From Euphorbia lathyris (Eukaryota > Streptophyta > Magnoliopsida > Malpighiales > Euphorbiaceae), in NCBI RefSeq assembly GCF_963576675.1, contig NC_088915.1, positions 34,811,501-34,875,500 on the forward strand: a stretch of DNA of 64,000 nt, written 5' to 3'. A model generated the notes under the pieces. It searched no databases. It was not told the origin of the DNA and saw only the letters and a program-made list of their open reading frames with translations. Numbering within the stretch: position 1 is the stretch's first letter; each line of letters opens with the position of its first letter. Below are positions 34,510-47,009 of the stretch, piece after piece. Position numbers and translations under genes: made by a program.

Positions 34510-35880
34510 TCATCATATGCTTATATATAATTAAAATAATGAAGTTGCATGGATGATAATATGGGCCTCTACTCTACATATTGTTCATCCACTTGTACAT
34601 TGTTATCTTGTTTATTTCTTCTGTTGTGAGTAAGTACTCGTTATCATGTACTACTATTATGTGCTGCGTGTGTGTTACGAGTTATGAATAAAAGCTTGGT
34701 TTGTTTCATATACTATATTATTACTATTATTACAAATTTGTAGGTTGACAAATGCTTCATTACAATACACCTTATGCCCAGGCGGATCCAGCATGGGGCT
34801 CTGGCCCCCACAGCCGCCGGCTCCACCCTTGAATACTAAAGGTTTTTTTATTTATCTACTAGAATTTATTTTTTCTAAATAAGTTTGTTATTATTATTAA
34901 TCACTTTCTATATATTTTTAATTTTTTTTTGTACTATTTTCACTTTTAAAGCTAAAAAAAATTAAATTTTTAAATTAAATTTTAATTTACGAAGATTATA
35001 ATATTCGTAACTAAAAATAAAAAAAATAAAGTTATATAATTTTTAAGAAATTAACGTTAGATTTATAAAATATTAAATATATCTATTTTTTTAAGCTGAC
35101 CACTTTTAATTTTTTTTATTATTCAACACACCGAAACAATGAAAATTTAGGATAATAAAAGCCAAAATTTTTACCCAGCCCTAACTGGATGGACTTTAGA
35201 AATTTCCCCAAAGTCCGATATCGACTACACAACTAAAATTAGCCCCCCATGTATAAAATCTGGATCCTTCACTGGGCTTAATTATTTTTTTTTTGCATCA
35301 TACTAACTTAGAGGTAGGTATGATGTACTCCATATACACGCCATTATTAGTCCTTTTTCTTCTTATTTATAACATAAGTAAATATTTGAGATTCGGTTTT
35401 CAGCAGAGTCGGATCCTCTTATCACATCCACTTACTGATGTGTTTGACTATTTGGAGCTATGCCCAATACAAATTCATCCGAACACATGGATAGAACTGG
35501 TGGTTGTCTACTGGATCTACTATGGACTGCGCATTATCTTGTCCGGGTAACTCCTGAGCAATATTATGTAAGAACCATGACTTTTAGAGTAAGAGAGAAG
35601 GTGAGAAGTTAAATATACAATATAATTTATCAATTTCTCTTAGTAAAACTCTTAATTATACTATTGATACTGTTGGATAAAAGTTGAAATTAAAATTAAA
35701 ATTGTACTATATGAAAGCATAAATTAGGTAGTGAAATTATTTTGAGAACTTATTCCTAAATAAGATAATGATGATGAGGTGAGCAATGACGATATCCCTC
35801 ACCAAATTGTGTAAGTAAGAAGTTAGAATTCAAATGAATAGAAAATTGCATGGAAATTGGTGATGTTGAATAAATCTGAA
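34510..35880. other. Spacer between the two GST genes
   Basis: Contains the 3' UTR of GST-1 (a possible polyadenylation signal, aataaa, in gttatgaataaaagc near 34685) and a possible decayed DNA element at 34779-35275. In that element ggatccagcatgggg on the left is mirrored by ccccatgtataaaatctggatcc on the right, with gcccag/ctgggc at the outer ends. No duplication could be fixed, so the element call is weak. The rest is AT-rich with no gene. Confidence 0.45.
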
Positions 35881-35890
35881 TTATATAAGA
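35881..35890 (+). promoter_or_regulatory. TATA box of GST-2
   Basis: ttatataaga, about 40-47 bp upstream of the ATG at 35928. This implies a very short 5' UTR. Confidence 0.5.
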
Positions 35891-35927
35891 CAAGGATAAG
35901 GATTTCTAAGTAAAAGGTGAATGCAAA

Positions 35928-36663
35928 ATGGGAGAAGAAGTGAAGGTACTTGGTACATGGGCTAGCCCATTCAGCAACAGAGTAGAACTCGCTCTTAAGC
36001 TTAAAGGTATACCATATCAATACATTGAGGAAGATCTCTCTAACAAAAGTCCTTTGCTTCTCAAATCAAACCCAATTTTTAAAAAAATTCCAGTTCTTAT
36101 ACACAACGGCACACCAATTTCTGAATCACTGCTCATTCTGGAGTACATCGATGAAACCTGGCCAAATATTCCTATTTTGCCGAACAACCCTTCTCAGAAA
36201 GCAACTGCCCGTTTCTGGGCTCAATTTGTCGATGGAAAGGTTAGTTCTCGTCATCTGATTACTGGATCTAAACTTAATTGATTAAAGTGTTGGGATAATT
36301 TTACTCTCCACCCTGTAGATCTTGGGCACTGCTAGCAAGTATAGATCAGCCAAATTGGAGGAGAAAGAGCAGATTATCGAACAAGTTGGTGATGAAATGA
36401 GAGTTCTGGAGAAAGAGTTAAAAGGAAAGAAGTACTTTGGGGGTGAAAGTATTGGATATGTTGATATAGCAGCATTTTTCATATTAAATATGTTCCTGAT
36501 TCGTGAACAAGTTATGGAAATAGGATTGATCTCTAAACAGAAATTCCCAGTTATATTAGAATGGATGGAAAATATGAAAGAAATAGATGTAGTCAAACAA
36601 TGCCTACCTCCTAAAGATAAACATCTTGCTTATATTACAGCTATGGTTGCCTCTTCCAAATAG
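35928..36663 (+). CDS. Tau-class glutathione S-transferase, copy 2
   Basis: Two exons, 35928-36239 and 36319-36663, joined across a 79-bp phase-0 intron at the same position as in copy 1, giving 218 residues. Catalytic Ser13 lies in [10 protein letters not shown]. The glutathione-site KIPVLIHNG and Glu66-Ser67 ([15 protein letters not shown]) are present. The C-terminal domain has the usual tau motif [18 protein letters not shown] and a [10 protein letters not shown] segment. It starts with the same MGEEVK as copy 1 and lies in the same orientation, so the pair arose by tandem duplication. It is closer to the common GSTU pattern than copy 1 and lacks the His runs. Expected role: glutathione conjugation or peroxidase activity in detoxification and stress responses. 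Frame intact. Confidence 0.94.
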
Positions 36664-36734
36664 AGGACACTTCACAATTCTATAATAAACTTTTCATATG
36701 TCTCATCTCATGTTGAATCTTCATCTTATTTCTT

Positions 36735-37198
36735 AAATAGCCTTAGTATATTATTTCCTCCTAACTTGTCCAAAAAAGTTTGATTGGCTTTCTGAACTTT
36801 CAAAGCGTTTTGATAGCTTATTCAATTTGCATAAAATGTTCAATTAGCTCATGAACTTGCGTAAAATATAATCAATTGATCATTTGGTTACAAAAAAAGT
36901 TAGTTAAATGCGGAAGATGTATTGCATGCATCTTGAAAAAAAAAGTAAAACAACTAAGATCGGGATATGCGGTTGTAATATTAGAGAAGACAAATTTTAT
37001 AGTTGAGCAAGTAATAACTTCATTTTTTTTATCTATTTTTGAATTATGTAATAACATTCCAAGACGCGTTGAATACATCTTCCGCATTTAACTTACTTTT
37101 TTGCAATTGAGTGATCAATTGAGTGGGCTATCAGGACGTTTTGAAAGTTCAAGGGATCAATCAAACTAGTTGGACAAATTCAAGGGCTATTAAGCCTT
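36735..37198. mobile_element. MITE with ~170-bp inverted arms
   Basis: The left half (aaatagcc ... acttgtccaaaaaagtttgatt ... atgcggaagatgta) is mirrored by the right half (tacatcttccgcat ... aatcaaactagttggacaaat ... ggctattaagcc). The arms diverge from each other but align almost to the centre. Open frames of 71 residues on both strands across the loop follow from the symmetry. No transposase and no clear target duplication. Confidence 0.7.
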
Positions 37199-37559
37199 TT
37201 TACATGCATTTAGTTTTTTTTAGAAACAAACACACATGGACTCTGTTTTTTTTTACTGAAATTAAGTAGACTGAACTCAACTAAATTCTATTGAAACTGA
37301 AATAATAATATAATCTTTTAAAAATAGTAATAATTAAAATAAAAAGCTTATAAAAATAATAATGATTCTAATAATAATTATAATTATAATTATAATAAGT
37401 AATGATAAATTATTGAATTCAAAAAATTAATAAAAAAAAAACATGACTTTGTTTCAAGACCAACTAAAAAGCAGAAACACCAATCATGAAATTAAATACA
37501 ATGCATTATTGATTTAAAATGATGATGATAATGGTCACGATGACCATCCTTTCTCGGTC
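37199..37559. other. AT-rich spacer
   Basis: Simple AT-rich DNA with runs such as aattataattataattataa near 37375. I see no gene or defined repeat. Confidence 0.5.
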
Positions 37560-37570
37560 TCTCTATCTTT

Positions 37571-37990
37571 TTTTTGGTTGATTAGATTAAAAGAAAGAAC
37601 TTCAGATACAACAAATTCAACTAAAGGTCATCAAAGACCAAACACTCTAATTAAAACACTGATTACATTTAGCACATTGCCTATAATACAATTGACTCTT
37701 AACCGTCAAAGAAATCTGTCTCAAAACTTTTTCAATACTAAAATGTTCCTGGACAAAATAAAACTTATTTCTTCCTAACCACACCCAATAGACATCAACA
37801 ATAATAGCAATTCTTCTAACCCGAGCTTGAATCGTTTTTCCAACAGCATTTCGACAAGTCCAGCTGACAATATGATACCACCTGTCAACTGTTTTGGGAA
37901 TACAACAACAATTTTGCAAAATAGTCCAAATCCCTTTTATTTGATCACACTTGAAAAATAAATGTTCAATTGTTTCTGGTTCTTTATTAC
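37571..37990 (-). pseudogene. LINE zf-RVT C-terminal fragment
   Basis: Minus-strand frame beginning at the CACTA boundary: EPETIEHLFFKCDQIKGIW, then ILQNCCCIPKTVDRWYHIVSW, CRNAVGKTIQARVRRIAIIVDVYWVWLGRN and KFYFVQEHFSIEKVLRQI. This is the C-terminal zinc-binding domain of a plant L1 ORF2 and its trailing region. It continues the right-hand fragment at 46986-48122. Confidence 0.8.
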
Positions 37991-38600
37991 CACTACGCCA
38001 AAACCCTCTTCAGACGACGGTTCAAAACCGTCGTCCCGCACGATATAAATCTGTCACAGGGCTCGCTGCCGTCTGATAAGGCATCAGACGACGGTCGAGT
38101 TCTGTCATCTTTCGACGCGACAGACGACACGCGCTTCCTAAACGTCTGTCATCTTTTCTATGTTACAACGACGTTCGACTTTGTCAAAACCGTAGTATTG
38201 GATAATTTCTAATGACGGCTTTTTTTATATAAACCGTCATTGTAGTATGTAAAACCATAGACCTTTTTCTTGTCATACGACATTTTTTATTATTGTTTGT
38301 GTCATTGTAGATAAGTTACGACGATAGTTTTCCTCTTTGTTGCTGTCGTTTAAAGATGTTTCAGTTGACGTTGCCTTTAATTTTTTTGTCTTGTTCGTGG
38401 ATTTCACATGACATTTTTCATTTAATCAAATGTCATAAAAGTCAATGAAATTTGACTACGTTAATTGTAAGACGACAGTCCTCTTTTTTATTAATGTCAT
38501 CTTAGTGTTTTAGTCATGACAGTATTTCATTAACCTGGTATCGTGTCACGCGTCATAATATGACAATTTTTTTAATTTTGCGCTCATTCATTAATGCATT
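37991..38600. repeat. CACTA subterminal repeat region, left
   Basis: Rich in short direct and inverted copies of gacgacggt, tgtcat and acgac motifs; for example cagacgacggttcaaaaccg is itself a small hairpin. Subterminal repeats in CACTA elements bind TNPA-type protein and organise the ends for cutting. Confidence 0.75.
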
Positions 38601-38900
38601 AGACGCCAGATTTTTTATCCCAACTGTGTCGCATAACCTGTAACCCTTTAATGCACCTGTACATACTGCAATTGAAATTACATGATACTAATACTCCAAT
38701 TACAACCAAGCTATAAACTTCATATATATAACTTAACTACCCATTATTTACATAACATGTACACCATTTGTGCACAATATATACACAGAACCAGTGGGAT
38801 ATCATTGTACAGCAAAAAAAGACCCAAAATATGCACAACAACAATGTACCACAAACTGATTATCATATTATACGAAAACAAGATTACATACACAATCACT

Positions 38901-41900
38901 TCAAATAAAGCACATGATCTGCCCATTCTGTGCGGAGATGATCCAAATCCAAATGGCTGTAAGTCAATCCACACTTGTTTATCCACTACAAAACATAAAT
39001 GCTTTGCTATTAGGAATTTGCTCTATATCACTGATAACAACTGCATATATCTGAACATAATATTATGGTAATGAATTATGGTACCTTTGCAACAAAGTTT
39101 AATTCCTTGTCCATGACGATCTCCCGCATATATAGCATTATCCAAAAACCACATGTTTTATCATCTCGTTGCCCAGGTATCCCTTGTGGTACGAAATATA
39201 ATGGTTAGACCCCAAAAAAGATAATATACACTTGCATGTGTAACTGTAAAACTCACTAGAAGCGGTGTCATCTTTAGCTTGGTCTTCATCACCTTCTTTG
39301 GGTCTTTCTGAGCATAATAGAACTTCATCGCACTACAACAAGCGTAACAATATGATAGCTTATGTGAGTAACTATTTGAATGGCATACACATTAGAGGCA
39401 TTTGGTAACTTACTTGCTCACAACATCCGTCCATTCTGTGGAATTTGGCAATCTCCTTTTCAATGGATCTAACCAATATGATTTTTTCTTCTCAATGTCA
39501 ACGACAGTGAGAGTCCAATGTGATATGCAAACATTATCCATTTCAGCTGTATCAATGTCAATTAATCAACTGATAAACACACAGTACAAAAGATCCATAG
39601 TTACCCTGAGTTTTATTAGCACCACCCTGTTTGAACCGATCCATCAACTCCTTCGAGCGGTCCATTGGAGTTTTCTTAGTTCCAAGAGCAAAAGTGGTAC
39701 ATGGATCAACAAATAACACCCTTTCTTCCATTCGTGATTTTTTCAATACATGGTATAGATGACTGGGCAAATACATGTATAAGTGTTGATGAAATAGATA
39801 TCCAAATTAATAAATTTGTGTATTGCATTCATGTACCTCATGTAAAATGTAATTGTGCCTGCGGTCATCTCATCAAAGTGTACCATTGCATATAAATCGC
39901 TAGGCATCAATAATTGCTTTCGTTCTGCTCCGAACAACTCAGGTCCAAAAGTTTTGGTTATACATTTGATTCCATCCATCATATTGGTTCTCGCCCAGTT
40001 GCACAACTTCTGCAATGGCCGTGGTAAATTTGTTGGAAACTTAACGAAATCAATCGCCTCAGCCTCACTATTAACTTTGTTCAAGGCCTTCGCAAAAACT
40101 TTTACTGCCTTGTTTGCCTCCTGATTGCAATAATTAAACATGCATTATACAACCAAAGAAATAATCGAAACACATAATACATAAGAAATAAATGATATTA
40201 CCTCAACAGATTTGACACTACATAGCACCTTTGGCCATGCTACAATAGACCCCATTGCCTCCCTAATAACTTCCATTTCACCTTTTATCGGGTATGGCAG
40301 ACATGTATCTCCATCATCAAATGACACAATCTCCACTCTATGATTGTCCTTTCCCAATGGTCGCCCATGGATTGTCTGCTCTTCTTGGTCAATGTCTGAT
40401 TGTATCAATCTGCCATGGGCAACAATCTTCCCACTCTCTTCCACTGATAGTGCAACCTCAATGTCAAGTTCATTGTCCTGATTCAACAATTTCAAATACA
40501 ACTAATTAACTAAGTATATATAAGTGATAAATTCAACAAGCTGACAATCATAATAACCGTTTACCTCTAAGATCGTTGGAATCTCATATCCTGGGCCTTC
40601 ACCAACAACTTCCTCTTCTATGGTATTAGAGACCTCTAATACCAACTTCTTCTTCGCCACAGCATCATATTTCCCTAATATCTCCTCTCTATCGATATCA
40701 TCTGGATTACAACTACCTTCTCCTGATTTGCCATTGTAAGTTGTTGGTGCAGCTGATGGGGATTCCTCAGTCGTAACCCCCTTGGACACAAGTTTCTCCA
40801 TTCGATCTAGTTTTTGGACCATTTTCGCTTCAGGCTTCTTTAACTCATCTTGATACATCTCATGTATCTTCTTCAATTGTTCTTCATGTTTCCTTGTTGA
40901 CTCTTCCTCCCACTTTGCCCTTTCTATTTCAAGCAATGCTTGCAACTCCTCAGCTCGCTTCTTTCTTCCCCTCTTTTGACCCGATAGCTTGAAGAATACT
41001 ACCGGCTTCACAGCACCCACTCCTCTAACCCTGCCACTGTGTTCTGGATTCCCTAATACCTCAGTTAGCACATCATTACTACCTTTGGCTTTAAACACAC
41101 CTTCAGCCTCCTCCTTTTCTAGTTTCAACTATGGAAATAAACATAAATAAATCAGTTATGCATATGCGTTTTATCAATCACATTGTGTATTTGAATAAAT
41201 GCTACTTACAATTCTTTTAACCGCCTCCTCTACTTCAGTGTCCTTAAAATTTTCCAGTTTGTCTTGTCATCCCTTTATCCAATATGTGTGCCTGCTGATT
41301 TTTTCCACTTCCTCTTTTGATAGCTCTGAGGTCTGCCACATAGTACGAATAATATCAAAAATCATGCAAATCTGAAGTATGAAAATAGACAATAAACGAC
41401 CATACCATTTCAACCCGGATTCCTCTATACCCCTTGCGAGACATCCGGTGGTTGTATTTGTTCTTTTGCCGCTTGGATATCTGCACTTGGCGGATTTCCT
41501 AAACAATAAAGCCATATATATATGTATTTGTTAGCATGACACATATAAACTAACAAATTAAGAGTACAGCATATACGTAAATCAAATGGCAAACCATGTG
41601 CTGATTTGTAAGCCGATCAGATACAAACGGATGCCAGTCGTCCTTATTTATGAATCGGTAGTCATCAGGAACCTTTTGCAAGACTTCAACATCATCCTTG
41701 TGGGGAATGATATACTTGGATGTAAGTAAAGACTTGAAGTTCCTCCATTTGGTTGCAGCAGATACCGGGACTTCCTTCTTTTGACTCGGTGATAGCACAA
41801 ACAAAGACTAAAGAACAGTATACAAGTGCAGTCTAAAGAACAGTATACAAATATCGTCTAAAGAATAGCATACAAATAACATCTAAAGAACAGCATACAA

Positions 41901-42377
41901 ATATATGTATACCGTAACAAATTCCCAAAGCTGTTCCTTTGCATCAGCTGGCACTTGTCTCCAGTCTTTGTACGCGATGGATATCCTCGTGCGTGCCAAC
42001 ACTCCTATATAAGATTGCATCCATCCAAACTCCTTGCCAATAGGATCTCCATGGCGATTATACTTAATGTGCATATTCTTCATCTGAATCATGGCTTGGG
42101 TCAGCCACGCCATAGTCACGGTCTCACATTTTAGCAGTTTTAACCCACCAGTCACATTTGTGATTTCAGGTTCGTCGACAACAGGTGGAGATTCAGAGGG
42201 AAGTGAACTCGATTGACGTTTACTGAGGGTTGTGATCGCTGTCTCGTTATTGTTGGGTGACTCTTTACGTTTTCTCTTGCGTTTCAATGACTTCTTTGCA
42301 GCTTGCTTTATTTTTTTTGCAATATGTCGTGCATGTGTTTTTTCTGGTGCTCCTCTCGTATTAGAGCTGGGTGCCAT
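38901..42377 (-). CDS. TNPA-like CACTA gene with C-terminal Ulp1-type peptidase
   Basis: About 12 exons on the minus strand. Approximate limits: 42377-41913, 41808-41595, 41498-41406, 41342-41212, 41128-40565, 40500-40202, then shorter ones to the stop at 38901. A basic N-terminus (KKIKQAAKKSLKRKRKRK) precedes a plant-transposase (Ptta/En/Spm) region: KWRNFKSLLTSKYI, NHRMSRKGYRG and LTEVLGNPEHSGRVRGVG. Then come a coiled coil (WEEESTRKHEEQLKKIHEMY), a DUF8039-like region (HGRPLGKDNHRVEIVSF) and a C48-type peptidase: HWTLTVVDIEKKKSYWLDPL with His and Asp, and DDKTCGFWIMLYMREIV with the Cys. It ends LDLDHLRTEWADHVLYLK. One in-frame TGA (41267-41269) interrupts an exon. It likely binds the subterminal repeats; the peptidase may remove SUMO-like modifiers. 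Exon borders are approximate. Confidence 0.75.
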
Positions 42378-42618
42378 GATGATATTCCTGAAGTTGCATC
42401 AATGAAAACATAGATGAAGGAAACTTGTAGGTACATGACATTAGGAGTATGCATAATAACTCACAATCAATCACATTATAACCAAAGCAAGTTCACACAC
42501 AATAACTCAAGCAAATCACATTGATTTCATCAAACATTAATTATTCCAAAGTGTACAAGTAAATCCAGATTGACATACATTGTATAAGAACAAGCAAACA
42601 AACAATTTCATCATAATT

Positions 42619-45600
42619 TCACTTATCAATCCAGATTGCTTCTTCTCCTGGTCTAGCATATGAAACTGTACAATCGGTGTCAACATCATCGAAGGTAGGC
42701 ACATTCAGTGGATGTTCATCGAATATCCTGCTATTATCATCATCATAATAATCATCATCAACCACATCAGCTTCATCTTCGTCATCACATTTGAAATATT
42801 TATCTGGGCACGTCACAACAACCGACCATTCAGGATCCAAGGGGTCCTCAATGTAAAATATTTGCTTTACATGGGTAGCCAGCACGAATGGATCGTTCAA
42901 ATGACCTATTCTATCTAGTTTGACCAAAGTAAAGCCTAGATCGTCTACTTTCACCCCTCTAGCTGACTCAACCCAATCACACAGGAATACTAGAATCCTA
43001 AAGTGGTAGTAGTCCACTTCCCAAATCTCACTGATACGGCCATAAAAATTATGTCCATAGTCTTAGGCCTTTTATCCTTCGCGCTTGCAAACTGCATAGA
43101 ATCAGCAACTAAGAAGACACCACTGTTTTGAACTGATCCGATAACGTCCCGTGCTTTTGTGTTGAAATCAACGTCGTTGATATGATAACCCTGATATGTA
43201 GAAACGTGACTATTCGGTCCAGAAGCAAGCCACCTCAAGGTCTCTGAAACGGTAGACTTGTCAACTCTTATTTCATTTGAAACTTGACAAATGAAATCAT
43301 TTATAGTTAGTACACAACAACCCATTACTTCAACCGGATATGCATAATTACCCTAACAAATAAATTCATGTAAAAATTACCCTATTTTTAAGCCAATCGA
43401 GAAATGTCTTGTTTTATCTATCTCTCATCCACTTAGGATTCTTTTTTTTGGCCGGGATAACTCAACTCTAAGAACTTCATATGCTCCCTGCAATTCATAC
43501 ATATTTCATAGATAAGCAATAATTACTTATTCTACAAACAAAAAAAAAATAAAGCAAAATCACAAGGTATACATGATAGTACTTACAGAAAATAAGGTTG
43601 TACATCTTCACAGTTTTGCAAAACTGTTAAATGAGCCTTATGAAGTTGTTCTGAGTCCACCTGTATAATTGTAGGGGCAGATAAAGACTTGCATCCATTT
43701 ACTAGTCCCTTCACGTTCCTTCTAGGAAGCCCCACAGTTGCAACATCTCCATTACTCATATGCTTTTGAACAAATTCTACGGCTTCTTCAACAATGTAGC
43801 ACTCCGTAATGGAACCCTCAGGAAATTGTCGAGTATGAACCATTCCTTTAAACACTTTCATATACCTCTCAAAGGGGTACATCCATCTATAAAATACCGG
43901 ACCGCACAACTCGACTTTTCTTACAAGGTGTAGGGTTAAGTGAATCATTATGTCAAAGAAAGATGGTGGGAAAAACTTTTCAAGCAAACAGAGGGTATTG
44001 ACAAGCTCACTTTGGATTTTGTGAAGGACTGATATGTCGATTACTTTAGTGCAAACAGATTTAACGAATAAGCAGAATCGAATGATGACAATTCTAACAG
44101 GTTTGTCCAACACTGAACGCAATGCAATAGGCATTAGCAATTGCATTATAACATGGCAATCATGAGACTTTAAATTACCTATTCTGGAATCTTTTAACGA
44201 AACAAGGTTCCATACATTAGATGAAAAGCGAGATGGAGTCTTCATATTGAAAAATGAATTGCAGACAATCTTTCGTTCTTCCGCATACAAGTTGATCTGA
44301 CTCATAGGCAACTTGTCTCTCTTCTCACTAGATGTGGGTTTCAAGTCAGTACGGATCCCCATATCAATCATATCATTTCTAGCTGCAACTCCATCCTTTG
44401 TTTTACCCGGTATGTTCAATAGTGTCCCAAGAATAGACTCACAACAATTCTTTTCAATATGCATTACATCTAGATTATGCCTGACTGGAAGGAATTTCCA
44501 ATATTCTAGTTCGTAGAATACAGACTTCTTCTTCCAACATGGTCTAGACTCAGGGTCACCCTTATACGGAACAGATTTCTCACCCCTCCCATTAGCTTTG
44601 GGCAAGCATTGAACTCTTTCATATAACTCCTCCCCAGTTAATGGTTTAGGAGGATCATCCTTTTCTACAGTATTATCAAAAGCAGAAGCTTGCTTCCTAT
44701 AAGGATGGTTTCTTGCAGTCCACCTACGAGTCCTTATATAAGCCATCTTTTTAGAATACTTCAACCTTATCGGTTTGGTCTTGTCAATGCATATAGGACA
44801 TGCATTGTACCCTTTAACAATGCTCCCTGATAAGTTCCCATAAGCAGGAAAATCGTTAATAGTCCACAACAAGACCCCTCTCAACCTAAAGTATTCTCCT
44901 CTCACTGCATCATACACCCGATCAATTACATCATCCCACAAGACTTTTAGGTCATCTATTAAAGGCTGCAAGTACACATCAATATCATTTCCAGGCTGCT
45001 TGGGTCCGGAAATTAACAAAGTTAACATCATGTACTTTTGTTTCATACATAGCCATGGCGGAAGGTTATAAACAACCATTATGACTGGCCAACATGAGTA
45101 GGTGCTGCTAAGATTGCCAAATGGGTTAAAACCATCTGAAGATATTCCTATCCTAAGGTTCCTAGGTTCACTACCAAAATCTGGCCACTTAGTGTCAATC
45201 ATTTGCCAAGTTAGGGAATCAGCTGGATGTCTCATCAATCCATCCTTTTTCCTACCAGTCGAGTGCCAAGTAAGTTCCTTTTACCTTCTCTGTATTATCC
45301 CTAGCTAGTTTCCACCTAGAGACATTACATGATGGACATCGAGTAGCACCCTCTTAACATCTCTATACAAAATGCAGTCATTTGGACATGCATCAATCTT
45401 CTCATATTTCATCCCTAAAGCATGAAGAGTTTTTTTGGCCTCATTGGCAGACATTGGCATTTCATTCCCATCAGGAAGTAGGGTGTGAAACAACAATAAA
45501 ATGCCAGTATAACAAGACTCGGTCAGACCATGTTTAGCTTTCAAATTAAAGGTTTGTAGTAAACCATTCATCTTGGTGGATTTAGTACAACCAGGATACA

Positions 45601-45979
45601 AAGGCTTGTCTCCATCATGAACGAAATGCATAAATTCATCTGACTCTACAGAGCACCCATCTTCTTCTAAGTCTCTCCCTAAGTCATGGTTCATTTCAAC
45701 TGTTTCAGAACTCTCACCTATATGATTTGAGTCTGCAATAGAACACTCACCGTGCCATACCCAAGTTGTATATGTTTTCATAATTCCATTACAGATTAAA
45801 TGATCCTTAATAAAGTCAATACTACCACATTTGAGGTTACAACATTTGACACAAGGACAGAAAATATAGTTTGAGTTTGTAGCATTAGCAGTAGCAAACT
45901 TCAGAAACTCTTGTAAGCCTATTCTAAACTGTAGTGATCTCCTATCAGCCACCATCCATGATTTATCCATCTTGAACAA
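42619..45979 (-). pseudogene. TNPD-like CACTA transposase
   Basis: Minus strand. The N-terminal transposase-associated domain (MDKSWMVADRRSLQFRIGL, CPCVKCCN) is at 45979-45305. The core transposase (Transposase_21) and following DUF4218 are at 45238-43583: ISSDGFNPFGNLSSTYSCWP, LPPWLCMKQKYMM, TINDFPAYGNLSG, RHNLDVMHIEKN, then WNLVSLKDSRIGNLKSHDCH and MYPFERYMKVFKG. A DUF4216 region is split over 43325-42990 and 43017-42619 ([40 protein letters not shown]). Lesions are a frameshift near 45355 (the CPSCNVSRWK segment is in another frame), an apparent deletion between SRWKLARDN and WHSTGRKKDGLMRHPAD, a stop near 43410 (KWMRDR then TAG/TAA) and a frameshift near 43050. Normally it would cut the element ends. 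Confidence 0.88.
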
Positions 45980-46097
45980 ACATAATCTATAATCAGTTGT
46001 ATTCTAACTAATAATTAACAATAAACACATACATTGACAAACATAAAACAGCAGAGAAACCCAAAATGTATATGAAAATGTATCTGCAAGACTATAA

Positions 46098-46257
46098 ACC
46101 CAGCATCAAAAGTACATTAAAGAATCATCTCCAAAGTAAACACAACATCAAAAGTACATGAAAGAATCATCCAAAGTAAACCCAGCATCAAAAGTACATG
46201 AAAGAACCATCCAAAGTAAACCCAGCATCAAAAGTACATGAAAGAATCATCCAAATA
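46098..46257. repeat. Four-copy ~39-bp tandem repeat in the CACTA 5' region
   Basis: Four near-identical units containing catcaaaagtacatgaaaga and atccaaagtaaacccag, upstream of the transposase gene. No coding meaning is seen. Confidence 0.8.
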
Positions 46258-46640
46258 GAACAGCATTGCCAAAAAACCAGATAAACACAAAAATAACTAG
46301 ATATACTAAAACCACATAAAACCCTTATTTCAGAATGTTAATACCTAATTTTAAGCAAACAAACTTCGAATTATAGAAAGAATATGCAGTAGATTAAGTC
46401 AAAACTAACATGCAGATAGTCTAATAATTTCAAGAACAATCGTCATAAACATAGCGTAATGTGTTAAATAAACCCTAAAACGAACCTTACCGAGATGAAG
46501 AATTAACGAGTTAGAAGACGATTCACCCGATTGAGAGAGATAAACCAAGCAGGAGAAGATGAATTGTGTTTAGGGCTTTTGCAGAGGTGGAGATCGAAGG
46601 AGAAGAGGAGGATCGAAAGATTGGGTTTAGGCTAAATTGG

Positions 46641-46651
46641 CCTTATATACC
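46641..46651 (-). promoter_or_regulatory. TATA box for the CACTA transcript
   Basis: Minus strand GGTATATAAGG, some 660 bp upstream of the first transposase ATG. The intervening leader (46000-46620) probably contains an intron, as CACTA transcripts usually do. The position near the element end fits the single promoter known for En/Spm. Confidence 0.5.
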
Positions 46652-46734
46652 CCGTTCTTTTTTTAAGCGCGCAAACTAAAAGTTAGAGTTTTTGCTCCCC
46701 CGCTTTTCTAAGTTTTGGTTGCCGCTTTTTTATT

Positions 46735-46982
46735 TTCGTACAATAATGACAGTCATTTATTCGAAGTATCGTCTGATGCTTAAGTGACTTTTCCATCAAA
46801 ATCGCGTTCTTTTGGGATGACAACATACTGTAACCGTAACGTCATCTGAGACGCGAGCATATTTTTTATTTCGCCTTCCAATGACATGGAATTAAAATAC
46901 TGTCACGAAACATATTCAGACTACACGAAAACAAATGTCTGTCATGTATCTTGTGTCATGTGAAAGGAAAAATGGCATAGTG
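46735..46982. repeat. CACTA subterminal repeat region, right
   Basis: Holds inverted and direct copies of the same short motifs as the left end: aatgacagtcatt, gatgacaac, cgtcatctgag, aatgacatgg, ctgtcatgtatcttgtgtcat. Confidence 0.75.
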
Positions 46983-47009
46983 TACAAAGACCACAAGTAA
47001 CACTAATAG

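Larger units (their letters stand above)
37991..46982 (-). mobile_element. CACTA (En/Spm) transposon
   Basis: 8992 bp with ends CACTACGCCAAAA and, on the other strand, CACTATGCCATTTT. Perfect 3-bp target duplication tac (37988-37990 / 46983-46985). Both ends carry subterminal arrays of short motifs around TGACRnT/ACGACGGT, the usual binding sites for the element's own DNA-binding protein. It contains two minus-strand genes: a TNPD-like transposase (42619-45979) and a TNPA-like gene with a Ulp1 domain (38901-42377). The transposase is damaged, so the element is probably immobile alone, although its ends are intact and could be mobilised in trans. Confidence 0.95.

Noticed and set aside
35293..35550. 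85-residue frame between the GST genes
   Set aside because: No domain, no promoter or splice context, AT-rich; not supported as a gene.
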